Counted from the first letter of the stretch, positions 1 to 8,794 are shown. The stretch is 64,000 nt of DNA from F1-120-MAGs238 sp964484185 (GCA_964484185.1 CAZAEQ010000016.1:1-64000), one strand, 5' to 3'. Made by a program: numbers and translations. The notes: a model not told the origin generated them from the letters alone.

Positions 1-747
1 CAGGCCATCATGGAAGAACTCGGCCTCGATATCGAGAAGGTTGAACTCAGCCAGCTCGGGCGCGCCAAGAAGATCACCATCGATAAGGACAACACCATCA
101 TCGTCGAAGGCGCTGGTTCATCCGCCGCGATCAAGGGCCGAATCGACCAGATTCGCCACCAGATCGACGCGACCACCAGCGACTACGACCGTGAAAAGCT
201 CGAAGAGCGCCTCGCCAAGCTCGCTGGCGGCGTAGCCCAGATCAACGTCGGTGCGGCCACCGAAGTTGAAATGAAAGAGAAGAAGGCCCGCGTCGAAGAC
301 GCCCTGCACGCTTGCCGCGCAGCTGTCGAAGAAGGCATCCTCCCCGGCGGCGGCGTTTCCGTCATCAAGGCTCGCAAGGCTCTGAACAAGCTTCGCACCA
401 AGCTCAATGGCGATGAAAAATCCGGCGTCGATATCGTCTTCCGCTCACTCTCAGCTCCCATCAAGCAAATCGCGGCCAACACTGGTCTCGATGGCTCAGT
501 GGTTGCCAACGAAGTTGAGCGCAACGACACTCTCAATTACGGCTTCAACGCTCTCACTCACGAATACGGCGACATGATCAAGATGGGAATCATCGTTCCC
601 ACCAAGGTCGAGCGCGTCGCACTTCAGAACGCCGGCAGCATCGCCGGTCTGCTCCTCACCACTGAGGCAGCAATCGTCGAACTCAAGGAAAAGAAGCCCA
701 AGGGCGGCGGCGGCCATGACCACGATCACGGCCACGACGACTATTGA
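1..747 (+). CDS. groEL: Chaperonin GroEL, C-terminal part (5' end outside window)
   Basis: This is the last ~248 residues of the 60-kDa chaperonin, which folds client proteins inside a double-ring ATP-driven cage in the cytoplasm. The frame is open from the first base. The apical-to-equatorial return is recognisable: the segment with RIDQIRHQID, the AGGVAQINVGAATEVEMKEKK stretch around residues 77-97, and the AAVEEGILPGGGV motif that contributes to the ATP pocket. The tail is odd. Instead of the usual GGM repeats it ends GGGGHDHDHGHDDY, a His/Asp-rich tail that could bind metal. A strong hairpin terminator follows at 780-809. The upstream part, and whether groES precedes it, cannot be seen. 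Confidence 0.97.
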   Translation, partial: QAIMEELGLDIEKVELSQLGRAKKITIDKDNTIIVEGAGSSAAIKGRIDQIRHQIDATTSDYDREKLEERLAKLAGGVAQINVGAATEVEMKEKKARVEDALHACRAAVEEGILPGGGVSVIKARKALNKLRTKLNGDEKSGVDIVFRSLSAPIKQIAANTGLDGSVVANEVERNDTLNYGFNALTHEYGDMIKMGIIVPTKVERVALQNAGSIAGLLLTTEAAIVELKEKKPKGGGGHDHDHGHDDY

Positions 748-779
748 GCCCTGAAACAGCAGTCTTTTTGAATGAATCG

Positions 780-809
780 CAGGCCCCGCGCTCTCCCGCG
801 CGGGGCCTG
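780..809 (+). terminator. Rho-independent-type terminator after groEL
   Basis: A perfect 11-bp inverted repeat (arms 780-790 and 799-809, 8-nt loop) starts 33 nt after the groEL stop. A partly T-rich stretch follows. It separates groEL from the downstream lactonase-like gene. Confidence 0.8.
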
Positions 810-861
810 TTCTGTTCCTGGAATTTTCCTTCTCAACAAAGCGACTACCCTTCGACTCCAC

Positions 862-1665
862 ATGAATTCGTCGGAAGAAAATCCCAGCACTCCCGAGTCG
901 TCTACCTACGACGTCATCGAGTCTCCCAAAGCGCCATCGCTTCCGGGGACGGTCGTCCTTCGACCAAGTGAAGATGATGCTTTGGATGCCGCCGCCGCGG
1001 AGGCATTCACACATGCGATCGCGTGCGTGCGATCCTTCGGCAATTTTCACATGGCGGTTTCGGCGGCCCCTTCCAACGAACCATTCTTCCGCCGCCTCAT
1101 GCTCGATCCGGCTTTGCGTGAGTTCCCCTGGGCAAAAACTCACCTGTGGCTGCTTGATGAGGTGCAGGTACACCCCGACGATCCATCCCGACGTGGAATC
1201 ACCTTGCTCGACTATCTCGTCGAGCCGTCAGACATTCCCCGTAATCAGGTCCATCTCATCGATCTCGAATCTGCAGATCCCGCGGCGCAGTACGAGCAAC
1301 AGCTCGGCGAGCATCTGGGTTGGCGTGAGAAGGGGCACGATCGCCTTGATTACACGTTGCTTGATATGGGCGATGCAGACATTGAGGGCGAACTGCATCA
1401 CTCGTTCCATGCGGGCTCGCCAGCACTGGCAGTAAATGGTCCGCTCGTGGCAACAACAGTCTCTCACAAACTTCCTCGCACGACCATGACACTTCGCGCG
1501 ATCAACGGTTCCAGGTTCGTTGCCGGGATCATTACCGGCGAAAAACGCCAACCTGTGGTCCAATCTCTCGTCAACGATCGCCACGCCTACAGCCAGATCC
1601 GCCCGCTCGGCGGCGAACTCCGCTGGTATGTTGATCATGCGGCCAGCACTAGAAAGTCCACATAA
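862..1665 (+). CDS. 6-phosphogluconolactonase-like (SugarP_isomerase family) protein with altered active site
   Basis: This 267-residue protein resembles 6-phosphogluconolactonase (DevB/Pgl), which hydrolyses 6-phosphogluconolactone in the oxidative pentose phosphate pathway. Similar features are the N-terminal NFHMAVSAAPSNEPFFRRL segment, a WLLDE strand at residues ~96-100 and a DYTLLDMG strand at ~163-170. The usual DERxV loop reads DEVQVHPDD, and the usual GxDGHTASLFPG loop reads DMGDADIEGELHHSF, so catalytic Arg and His positions look replaced. It may be a diverged or non-catalytic homologue. The ATG at 862 is chosen because an earlier in-frame ATG (772) lies inside the groEL terminator. 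Its stop overlaps the next start by one base (TAATG), so the two are probably translationally coupled. Confidence 0.75.
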   Translation: MNSSEENPSTPESSTYDVIESPKAPSLPGTVVLRPSEDDALDAAAAEAFTHAIACVRSFGNFHMAVSAAPSNEPFFRRLMLDPALREFPWAKTHLWLLDEVQVHPDDPSRRGITLLDYLVEPSDIPRNQVHLIDLESADPAAQYEQQLGEHLGWREKGHDRLDYTLLDMGDADIEGELHHSFHAGSPALAVNGPLVATTVSHKLPRTTMTLRAINGSRFVAGIITGEKRQPVVQSLVNDRHAYSQIRPLGGELRWYVDHAASTRKST

Positions 1666-2498
1666 TGGCACAGCTCTCGATTCAGCCCAACGACAAAGTG
1701 ACTTTCAAGATCCGCTTCGAAGATGATCATCTCATGGTGGTGGAAAAGCCACCGCACATGGTGACCCAGCCGGGTCTTGGTCATGTCGATGATTCACTGC
1801 TCAACGGCCTGTATGCGTTGCACGGAACCAAACTTCAGAAGCTGGGGAAGGTCCGCGACTTTGGTCTGCTGCACCGTCTCGATCGCGAAACCAGCGGACT
1901 TCTCTTGGTCGCTCTGAAGGGAACCGCATACGACGAACTCCGCCGCCAGTTTGAAGAACGCGAAATTCGCAAGTATTACTGGGCGGTAGTCGAAGGCGAA
2001 TTGAAAAAGCCGATGGGCCTGGTCAACAAACCAATCCTCGAAGCCAGCGGCAAAGATTCTCGCGAAAACAAGACCCGTGCAAAACTCGCCCGTATCACCA
2101 GCGCGGGCAAACCCTCGCAAACTGCCTATCGCGTACTCAGTTCAAACTCGGCAGCGAGCGTCGTTGAATGTCGCCCTCTTACTGGCCGCCTGCATCAAGT
2201 CCGCGTTCACATGGATGCAATCGGCGCATCAATCCTCGGCGATGATCTCTACGGCCCCGCCAGCGTCGGCAATGCTTCAAGCCGATTGGCTCTCCATGCC
2301 CATCGCATCGTCTTCAAACACCCGGCAACTGGCCATGAAATCGATATCGAAAGCCCATGGCCCAGTGATCTCAAGCGCCTGCTCACGCGACTGAAACTTC
2401 CGCGTCCCGACACAGCCCTGCAATCACACCCCGGTGTCCGCACCATCAAGCGCGACAAAGAAATCGACAGCGATAGCGTCAGCGATACGGAGTCCTGA
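1665..2498 (+). CDS. RluA-family pseudouridine synthase
   Basis: This 277-residue protein isomerises specific uridines in rRNA or tRNA to pseudouridine. The catalytic motif HRLDRETSG lies at residues 70-78, with the nucleophile Asp73. The later RPLTGRLHQVRVHM and GDDLYG motifs are typical of the RluA/RluC/RluD class. No N-terminal S4 RNA-binding domain is present, since the protein starts almost directly in the catalytic domain. The target uridine cannot be told from sequence. Its start overlaps the upstream lactonase-like stop by one base. Its last 75 bases overlap the convergent hemW gene, so the C-terminal ~25 residues are coded antisense to the hemW end. Confidence 0.93.
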   Translation: MAQLSIQPNDKVTFKIRFEDDHLMVVEKPPHMVTQPGLGHVDDSLLNGLYALHGTKLQKLGKVRDFGLLHRLDRETSGLLLVALKGTAYDELRRQFEEREIRKYYWAVVEGELKKPMGLVNKPILEASGKDSRENKTRAKLARITSAGKPSQTAYRVLSSNSAASVVECRPLTGRLHQVRVHMDAIGASILGDDLYGPASVGNASSRLALHAHRIVFKHPATGHEIDIESPWPSDLKRLLTRLKLPRPDTALQSHPGVRTIKRDKEIDSDSVSDTES

Positions 2499-3698
2499 AG
2501 TCGTTGGTCGCAGATAGGTCCCGCGCATTTCAAGAGCTTGCGATGCCACATATTTGTCAATGACTGATGTGAGGATTGACGGAACTTGAGCCCCGATTCG
2601 TTGCCCATCATCTATCAGCGATGACAGTTCAACCCCATCACGAATGCGAAGACTGGTCATGATCTTTTCTTTCAACGCCTTGAGGCCATCTGGAGTTTCG
2701 TGATCAACGATCGGTGCAAATCCAGAATCATCAAAAGTCAGGTAGTCATCAAGCCGCGGCGAATTCTTGTATCGGTGGCCGGCAACATGAGCGCTCGCAG
2801 CCGGGCCCGCTGCCAACCATTGCTCCTGCCTCCAATACGCCATGTTGTGCCGACACTCTCCGCCGGGCCGCGCAAAATTGCTGACTTCGTATTGCTCAAG
2901 CCCCTGTGCTCGAAGCGTGGTCGCGGTCAATTCAAACATCGCGGCATCGGTATCGTCATCGACCGGCAGAAACTCGCCTCGCTTCAGGCGTGCGGTCATT
3001 TCAGTGCGAGGTTCATATGTCAAGCTGTAACACGACATGTGCTCTGTGCCCAGCGAAAGCCCGTGCTGCAAATCTCTCTGCCACTCTTCAAGACTCTGCC
3101 CGGGAACTCCAGAAATCAGGTCAATATTCTGGCGGAGAATTCCCGCTGCTCGCGCCAATTCCACCGCCCTGGTGACATTCACCGGATCATGCCACCGTTC
3201 CAGAGTCTTCAGGTGCTTGGCTTCAAACGACTGCGCCCCGACACTCACCCGGTTCACACCCCCTGCGACCATGGCGTTCATAAGTTCAGCCGAGACCGTT
3301 TCCGGATTGCATTCAACGGTAAATTCACCGGTCCCACCGCCCATTTTCGACATATCAAAATGGGTATGCATCGCAGAAAGAAGCCGTTTCCAAAGGTCAA
3401 CTCGCAAAAGACTCGGCGTTCCACCCCCGACAAAGATGGTCAAAAGTGGGGCACCCCTGGCCCACGGAGCAAGTGCTGCCAACTCGCCGATAAGTCGATC
3501 TGTGAACGGTGACTGACGATCCTGCTTGTCGACAATTGAGTAAAAATCACAGTAATGGCACTTGTGAAAGCAAAATGGAACGTGGATATACAGCGATCGA
3601 ACCGGCCCGAAAAGACCGCCGGGTTCATCCCCCAACGCCGCCCGTGCCGATAGCAAAGGACGTTGATTGAGCAGCGGAATTGCGGAATTCGGTGGCAT
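2424..3698 (-). CDS. hemW: HemW-like radical SAM protein (coproporphyrinogen III oxidase-like, heme chaperone)
   Basis: A 424-residue radical SAM protein of the HemN/HemW group. The cluster motif is C43-FHK-C47-HY-C50 in the HVPFCFHKCHYCDF segment, followed by the SAM-binding FVGGGTPSLL glycine motif. It continues with ECNPET, GVNRVSVGAQSF and DLISGVPGQ, then the HemW-type YEVSNFARPGGECRHNMAYW segment. HemW proteins transfer heme; true HemN oxidises coproporphyrinogen III. The CxxxCxxC spacing and the start of the first motif favour HemW, but a heme-synthesis role cannot be excluded. It is divergent from the FHA gene and tail-overlaps the RluA gene. Confidence 0.9.
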   Translation of the reverse strand: MPPNSAIPLLNQRPLLSARAALGDEPGGLFGPVRSLYIHVPFCFHKCHYCDFYSIVDKQDRQSPFTDRLIGELAALAPWARGAPLLTIFVGGGTPSLLRVDLWKRLLSAMHTHFDMSKMGGGTGEFTVECNPETVSAELMNAMVAGGVNRVSVGAQSFEAKHLKTLERWHDPVNVTRAVELARAAGILRQNIDLISGVPGQSLEEWQRDLQHGLSLGTEHMSCYSLTYEPRTEMTARLKRGEFLPVDDDTDAAMFELTATTLRAQGLEQYEVSNFARPGGECRHNMAYWRQEQWLAAGPAASAHVAGHRYKNSPRLDDYLTFDDSGFAPIVDHETPDGLKALKEKIMTSLRIRDGVELSSLIDDGQRIGAQVPSILTSVIDKYVASQALEMRGTYLRPTTSGLRIADAIAVDFFVALDGADTGV

Positions 3699-3767
3699 AG
3701 GGTTCTAGAGTCCAGCGGCGGGCAAAGGTCTCAACTTAGCCTCATCGCCGGAGAAGGGTATTCGACC

Positions 3768-4343
3768 GTGGAACTTTCGCTCGTATTAATCGCAGCTGAT
3801 GGCACCCAACGGGAGCTTCCTGTCAAGAAGCCCCGCTCAGTGATCGGCCGCAATCCCGATTGTACTATCAGAATCCCCGTTTCCGAAGTATCCCGCCAGC
3901 ACTGCGAAATCGCGTCAGACGATACCCGCGCAGTGGTTCGCGATCTCGGCTCAAGCAACGGAACATTTGTCAATCGTGCGGCGGTCGCCGAGCACCGACT
4001 CGCGGCAGGAGATGTCATTGTTGTCGGGCCTGCAACTTTTGTGGTGAAGATCGACGGACATCCTGCGAAGGTCGATGCAGCTCAAGTTCTTGCGGCCTCA
4101 AAGGCTCCCGCAAAACTCCCTGCTGATGCGCCACGAGCAATTCCCGCTGTTTCCAAGTCCGCAAGCTCTAAACCAGCAACTCAAACTTCAAAGCCAGCAT
4201 CGAAACCTGCCGCCAAAAAGCCGGCGAAAGACTCATCCGGAAGTTCATTCGGATTACCGCCGCTCACCGGCGACCCTGGCGACAGCAGTGTCTCAGATTT
4301 CGATTTTAATGATGATGACGAAAAAGACATGCCCAAGCTCTAA
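3768..4343 (+). CDS. FHA-domain protein with Ala/Lys/Pro linker and acidic tail
   Basis: A 191-residue cytoplasmic protein with an N-terminal forkhead-associated domain (about residues 20-90), which binds phosphothreonine peptides. The core is visible as VIGRNPDC, SEVSRQHCEI and DLGSSNGTFVN. The second half is a low-complexity Ala/Ser/Lys/Pro linker ending in an acidic FDFNDDDEKD tail. GTG at 3768 is preferred: it follows an AGAAGGG ribosome site by about 9 nt, whereas starts further upstream would overlap hemW. It probably reads out Ser/Thr kinase signalling, but no kinase is adjacent. Confidence 0.85.
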   Translation: MELSLVLIAADGTQRELPVKKPRSVIGRNPDCTIRIPVSEVSRQHCEIASDDTRAVVRDLGSSNGTFVNRAAVAEHRLAAGDVIVVGPATFVVKIDGHPAKVDAAQVLAASKAPAKLPADAPRAIPAVSKSASSKPATQTSKPASKPAAKKPAKDSSGSSFGLPPLTGDPGDSSVSDFDFNDDDEKDMPKL

Positions 4344-4353
4344 GGGGCCTGGG

Positions 4354-4527
4354 TCACTCTGCCTTGCCGGTGTCCTTAGGCGCTGGAACATTCTTCACCT
4401 GTGGCACCTTGATGTTCGATCCACAGTTACGGCAGCGAACCGTCTTGCCTCTGGCAGATACCGGCACCGACAAAATACGTCGGCAGGTCAAACTCGGGCA
4501 CATGATTCTCACCGCTTCATTTGACAT
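4354..4527 (-). CDS. Small zinc-ribbon protein (57 aa)
   Basis: A short reading frame between the FHA gene and purA, on the opposite strand. It begins MSNEAVRIMCPSLTC and has a CRNCG pair at residues 32-36, giving the CPxxxC...CxxCG layout of a zinc ribbon with a GKTVRCRNC knuckle. This is the pattern seen in many planctomycete proteins as an N-terminal zinc ribbon. A CAGGGG ribosome-site-like sequence precedes the ATG. It is convergent with the FHA gene, ten bases from its stop. The role is unknown; this may be a stand-alone nucleic-acid- or protein-binding ribbon. At this length it is easily missed by gene callers. Confidence 0.7.
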   Translation of the reverse strand: MSNEAVRIMCPSLTCRRILSVPVSARGKTVRCRNCGSNIKVPQVKNVPAPKDTGKAE

Positions 4528-4775
4528 TTGTACCCCTGACTTCTGCGATATCGATCCAAAAGATGATCTCCTTTAGGTGAACTATCCAAGTCCCGTTAAT
4601 GAGTTAGATGTCGCTAAACGCGAATGGCAACTGAAACGGGGCAATGTTCGGGTTTCCTGCGTGTCGCCTGATGGGCGATTCACATATTTCGCGACTACCG
4701 TGATGAACAACTGCAAGGGTCCGCGAACTGGTTATCGCGGCTCTGGCACGTTTCAAGGTCGGAAAGAATCTCACG

Positions 4776-6104
4776 ATGACACATAGTCAGACTGGTCATG
4801 CAACCGCAGTCGTTGGCCTTCAATGGGGAGATGAAGGCAAAGGCAAGTTCGTAGACCTCCTGGCGGCTGATCACGATGCGGTGGTCCGATATAACGGCGG
4901 CGCGAATGCTGGCCATTCCGTCGTAGTGAATGGGAATCGATTCAGTCTGCACCTCATGCCATCAGGAATCTTGTATCCGGGCAAGTTGGCAGTGGTGGGC
5001 AATGGCGTAGTGGTCGATCCCGACAAGCTCCTTCAGGAAATCGATGGTCTCACTGCCAAAGGCGTCAACACGTCCGGTCTGGTTGTTTCAGATCGTGCTC
5101 ACGTTGTCATGCCTTATCACAAAGCCGAAGATGAGGCCCGTGAAGAACTGATGAAGGCCAAGCGCGCTGCCCAGGCTGGATCGGGCGCTCTGAGCGAAAT
5201 CGGAACGACCCGGCGCGGTATTGGGCCGTGCTATTCAGAGAAAATTCAGCGGGCGATGGCAATCCGCATCGGCGACTTGCTCAAACCAGCAGTCTTGAAG
5301 GAACGCGTTGAACTTGCCTGCGAAGCCAAGCGCCACATGTTCCAGGGCTTGGTCACGAATCCCGATGCATTTGATGCCGCGAAAGTGCTGGCACAAGCTA
5401 CCGCAGCCGGCGAACGTTTGCGTCCCGCGATCAAAGACACGATGTACCTCCTGCATGGGCTTCTGGCCAATGGCAAGCGCATTTTGTTCGAAGGCGCCAA
5501 CGGCACGCTGCTCGATGTTGATCACGGCACGTACCCATTTGTCACCAGTTCCTCGACGGGCGTCGCCGGAATTGGCTCGGGCACAGGTGTTCCGGTACAG
5601 AAGCTCGGGCGGGTGCTGGGAATCATGAAGGCCTATTCGACGCGCGTCGGCGCTGGCCCCTTGCCAACCGAACTGTTCGACGAGGCGGGCAATCGCATTC
5701 GCGAACGTGGCCGCGAATACGGGACAACCACGGGGCGCCCGCGCCGCGTTGGCTGGCTCGATCTGGTCGCGACGAAATACGCGACCATGATCAACGGAAC
5801 GACGGGCCTGGCGCTCACCATGCTCGATGTCCTTTCCGGCTTCGACGAAATCAAGGTCTGCACCGCTTACGAAGTCGATGGTCAGCGGACTGAACAATTT
5901 ATCGCCGATGGCGTAGAACTCACTCGCGCCAAGCCTGTCTTTGAGACTCTAAAGGGTTTCAGCCAGGACATTGGAACAGCGCGAAAGATGAGTGATCTTC
6001 CCGCCCAGGCCCGGGCGTTTGTAGAGTTCCTGCAGGAACGCATCGGCGTGAAAGCTGACTTTGTCAGCGTGGGTCCGGGTCGTGAGCAGACGATTCAACA
6101 GTGA
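4776..6104 (+). CDS. purA: Adenylosuccinate synthetase
   Basis: PurA (442 residues, normal family length) joins IMP and aspartate using GTP to give adenylosuccinate, the first committed step to AMP. The N-terminal GLQWGDEGKGK loop (residues 14-24) carries the catalytic Asp19 and GTP-binding residues, and RYNGGANAGHSV follows with the catalytic His. Later signatures include GTTRRGIGPCYSEK, FEGANGTLLDVDHGTYPFVTSS and the C-terminal SVGPGR. The start at ATG 4776 gives the normal N terminus. It is followed after 15 bases by uppS and probably heads a uppS-cdsA transcript. Confidence 0.98.
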   Translation: MTHSQTGHATAVVGLQWGDEGKGKFVDLLAADHDAVVRYNGGANAGHSVVVNGNRFSLHLMPSGILYPGKLAVVGNGVVVDPDKLLQEIDGLTAKGVNTSGLVVSDRAHVVMPYHKAEDEAREELMKAKRAAQAGSGALSEIGTTRRGIGPCYSEKIQRAMAIRIGDLLKPAVLKERVELACEAKRHMFQGLVTNPDAFDAAKVLAQATAAGERLRPAIKDTMYLLHGLLANGKRILFEGANGTLLDVDHGTYPFVTSSSTGVAGIGSGTGVPVQKLGRVLGIMKAYSTRVGAGPLPTELFDEAGNRIRERGREYGTTTGRPRRVGWLDLVATKYATMINGTTGLALTMLDVLSGFDEIKVCTAYEVDGQRTEQFIADGVELTRAKPVFETLKGFSQDIGTARKMSDLPAQARAFVEFLQERIGVKADFVSVGPGREQTIQQ

Positions 6105-6119
6105 CGTGAGGAGATTAGA

Positions 6120-6971
6120 TTGACCGTGGGAGCCGCTGCAAATACACCAGTTTCGTTTGCGAACGATCCGGCGGCGATTGAAATCGTCGCGAGAATGAAG
6201 CAGATTTGCCACAAGGCCGATCCGCTGTCGATCCTCCCCGATGTCCATCCCGAGCGGATTCCGCGGCACATCGCCTTCATCATGGATGGCAACGGCCGCT
6301 GGGCCCAGGAGCGCGGCTTCCCCCGTATCTTCGGCCACCGCAACGGTGCGGCAGCGGTGCGAACAACTGTTGAAGAGTGCGGGCGACTGGGCGTCGAGTG
6401 CGTCACGCTCTATTCCTTCTCCATGGAAAATTGGCGGCGTCCGCAGCTTGAGATCGATGCGCTCATGGCCATGTGCCTGATGTATGTCGAGGGAGAGCGC
6501 GAGGCTTTCATGCGCGAACGCATTCGTCTCAAGGTCCTCGGCCAGCGCGAAGGCCTGCCGCAGGAGGTGATCGATGCAATCGACCGGACCGAAGAAGCAA
6601 CTGCCAACTTAGGCGGTCCCACGCTCTGCATCGCATTGAATTATGGAGCTCGCGCGGAAATCATCGCCGCGACGCAGAAGATCGCCGCACGGGCCAGACT
6701 TGGCGAAATCGATCCTGCATCAATCGATGAAGAGATGATTTCCAACAACCTCACGACCGCTGGCGTGCCCGACCCCGACCTGCTCGTGCGCACCGCCGGC
6801 GAGCAGCGGATCAGTAACTTCCTGCTCTGGCAATTGTCATACGCCGAACTCTATTTCACACCGGTCTACTGGCCTGATTTCACCATCCCTGAACTCCACA
6901 AAGCTATTCGCTCATATGCCGCTCGTTCGCGGCGGTTTGGCGGCCTGGAAGTCGGAACGGCCGCATCATGA
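6120..6971 (+). CDS. uppS: Undecaprenyl diphosphate synthase (cis-prenyltransferase)
   Basis: A 283-residue cis-prenyltransferase that extends farnesyl diphosphate to the C55 lipid carrier for peptidoglycan and O-antigen synthesis. The diagnostic IAFIMDGNGRWA motif (catalytic Asp56) is followed by GHRNGAAAVR, YSFSMENWRRP, ALNYGAR and PDPDLLVRTAGEQRISNFLLWQ. The start is TTG at 6120, supported by a GTGAGGAG ribosome site 6-7 nt upstream. This gives an N-terminal extension of roughly 30 residues relative to short family members. Its stop overlaps the cdsA ATG (ATGA). Confidence 0.97.
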   Translation: MTVGAAANTPVSFANDPAAIEIVARMKQICHKADPLSILPDVHPERIPRHIAFIMDGNGRWAQERGFPRIFGHRNGAAAVRTTVEECGRLGVECVTLYSFSMENWRRPQLEIDALMAMCLMYVEGEREAFMRERIRLKVLGQREGLPQEVIDAIDRTEEATANLGGPTLCIALNYGARAEIIAATQKIAARARLGEIDPASIDEEMISNNLTTAGVPDPDLLVRTAGEQRISNFLLWQLSYAELYFTPVYWPDFTIPELHKAIRSYAARSRRFGGLEVGTAAS

Positions 6972-7867
6972 AAGCACGGTTGATGCTTGGCCCAGTCTTG
7001 ATCCTTGCCTTGATCGCGGCGATCTGGGCCGATGATCGCCTGGATTCAGCGCCGACCCCATCGTTCATTTCTTCTCGCTGGCCAGAACTGACAACCTTGC
7101 CACCTGGCACGTTGATGTTCATCATCTGCTTTGTGCTCGCAATCATCGCCGCACGCGAGCTGGCGGTGTTCCTGCGGAAGAAGGGAATCGCCACTTCACG
7201 CCGGGTGATGGTCTTCGCCGCGGGACTGGGCATGATCGTCAGTTGCCTGGTTCCCGACAGCGTCTCTGGACCAGTTGCGATCGCCATCGAGTCCTCCGCC
7301 GCGGCGTTCCTGCTTGTGTTATCCCTCGCCTATTTCTCCCGCAAGAAGAACACTGAGGGCGTAATTGCCGGCGCAGGCGGCGTGCTATTGGCGTATGTCT
7401 ATCTTGGAATCATGTTTGGATTCCTGCTTGCAATCCGGCGCGAGCACTCCGCGTGGGTCGTCCTCTGGGTGCTTGCCGTGACAAAGGTCTGTGATATCGG
7501 CGCATACTTCACGGGTAAAGCGATCGGGCGACACAAGCTCATTCCGTGGCTGAGTCCTGGTAAAACCTGGGAAGGCTTGATTGGCGGCGTGATCTGTTCC
7601 GCGGCAGTCGCCGTCGGCGGCGTTGTTCTATTGCGTTCGTGCGGCATTAGCATCGGGTTATCAGGAGCATCCGCGGCGGGCGTTGGAGCGGTTTTTGGAG
7701 CAGTGGGGCAGTTTGGTGATTTGCTCGAATCACTTATGAAGCGAGATGCCGGGGAAAAGGACTCAGGAAAAGGCGTTCCCGGCTTTGGCGGTGTGCTTGA
7801 TATTCTCGATTCCCCGATCATGGTTGCACCGGTTGCATTCTGGGTATTGATCTGGGCGAATTCGTAG
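6968..7867 (+). CDS. cdsA: Phosphatidate cytidylyltransferase (CDP-diacylglycerol synthase)
   Basis: A 299-residue multi-pass membrane enzyme that makes CDP-diacylglycerol from phosphatidate and CTP, the branch point of phospholipid synthesis. At least six hydrophobic helices are visible. The C-terminal signature is present as SPGKTWEG and FGDLLESLMKRDAGEKDSG followed by VPGFGGVLDILDS. The usual form is PGHGGxLDRxD, so the conserved His is Phe and the Arg is Ile here. It overlaps uppS by 4 bp, the usual bacterial uppS-cdsA pairing. Confidence 0.93.
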   Translation: MKARLMLGPVLILALIAAIWADDRLDSAPTPSFISSRWPELTTLPPGTLMFIICFVLAIIAARELAVFLRKKGIATSRRVMVFAAGLGMIVSCLVPDSVSGPVAIAIESSAAAFLLVLSLAYFSRKKNTEGVIAGAGGVLLAYVYLGIMFGFLLAIRREHSAWVVLWVLAVTKVCDIGAYFTGKAIGRHKLIPWLSPGKTWEGLIGGVICSAAVAVGGVVLLRSCGISIGLSGASAAGVGAVFGAVGQFGDLLESLMKRDAGEKDSGKGVPGFGGVLDILDSPIMVAPVAFWVLIWANS

Positions 7868-7942
7868 ACAACGGCAGCGCAGTCGCGCTACCCTATATCC
7901 GGTCTGCTTCCGGTTCTTTCTGTGGTCTTGGAGCTATTGAGA

Positions 7943-8731
7943 ATGAGCGTCACCGCCAAGCTGGTTAAAGTTTTCCTGGTTGACAATCAACTTCGCAGCC
8001 TCAAAGGCAGGCTCAGCTCTTCAGAGCAGGTGCTCAGCGAACAAGGCAAACTGGCGGGCGAACTAGAGGCAGAACGTAAGACGCTCGACTCGCTTCTGAA
8101 AACGACCCAGGCTCAGGCAGCCAACTTTGAAGGCGAAAGCAAACGGCTCGAAGAAAAGATCGCCAAGATCAAAGAACAGATGGACACGGCCAGCACGCAG
8201 AAGATATACCAGGCCTTCCTCCTTGAAGTGAAGACCTTTGAACTCGAAAAAGACAAGGCCGAGACTTCCGCGATTGAACTGCTCGCCAAGATCGATGGAT
8301 ACAAAACCAAGCTCGAAGCCATAGACGTCAAGCGTGCCGAACGCGAAAAGATGACCGGCGTCGCACGCGGCAACCGCGACCAGCGCGCTGAAGAAATCAA
8401 GACCAAGGTCGAATCGCTGACCGCCGAACGCGCTGCCCTCGCTACCGAAGTCCCCCCGGATGTCCTCAAGGAATACGAGCGCACATTCAAACAGCGCGGC
8501 GAAGACACCGTTGCCATCATCGAAATGCAGAGCCGCAAAGACATGGAATTCACCTGTGCAGGCTGCATGATGCACATCCCCGTTGACACCATCAACGGTT
8601 TGCTCGCCTCCGGCAAAATCACCCGCTGCTCATCGTGCCACTGCTACCTGTACGTCGCGGATGAACTGGCGAAGACTCTCTCGGAACCCGCTCCCAAGGG
8701 TCGCGGAAAGAAAGCAGCAGAGTCGCTCTAA
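7943..8731 (+). CDS. Coiled-coil protein with C4-type zinc ribbon (DUF164/zf-RING_7 family)
   Basis: A 262-residue cytoplasmic protein. Residues ~10-190 are a long, charged alpha-helical coiled coil (many E, K, A, L heptads). The C terminus is a zinc ribbon formed by CAGC (in EFTCAGCMMHIP) and CSSCHCY, the architecture of the DUF164/CdsZ family, whose members are thought to bind nucleic acid or assembly partners. The ATG at 7943 follows a GGAG site at 7930-7933; an upstream GTG (7922) is less likely. It may share the uppS-cdsA transcript. Confidence 0.85.
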   Translation: MSVTAKLVKVFLVDNQLRSLKGRLSSSEQVLSEQGKLAGELEAERKTLDSLLKTTQAQAANFEGESKRLEEKIAKIKEQMDTASTQKIYQAFLLEVKTFELEKDKAETSAIELLAKIDGYKTKLEAIDVKRAEREKMTGVARGNRDQRAEEIKTKVESLTAERAALATEVPPDVLKEYERTFKQRGEDTVAIIEMQSRKDMEFTCAGCMMHIPVDTINGLLASGKITRCSSCHCYLYVADELAKTLSEPAPKGRGKKAAESL

Positions 8732-8794
8732 ACAAGCGGTACACCTGAGGACTGGCGTGAGTGTGGGCATAAGAACTCGGGCACACGCAGTCGG

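Noticed and set aside
4577..4786. 69-codon frame upstream of purA
   Set aside because: Weak start, no family, overlaps the purA start; likely leader DNA.
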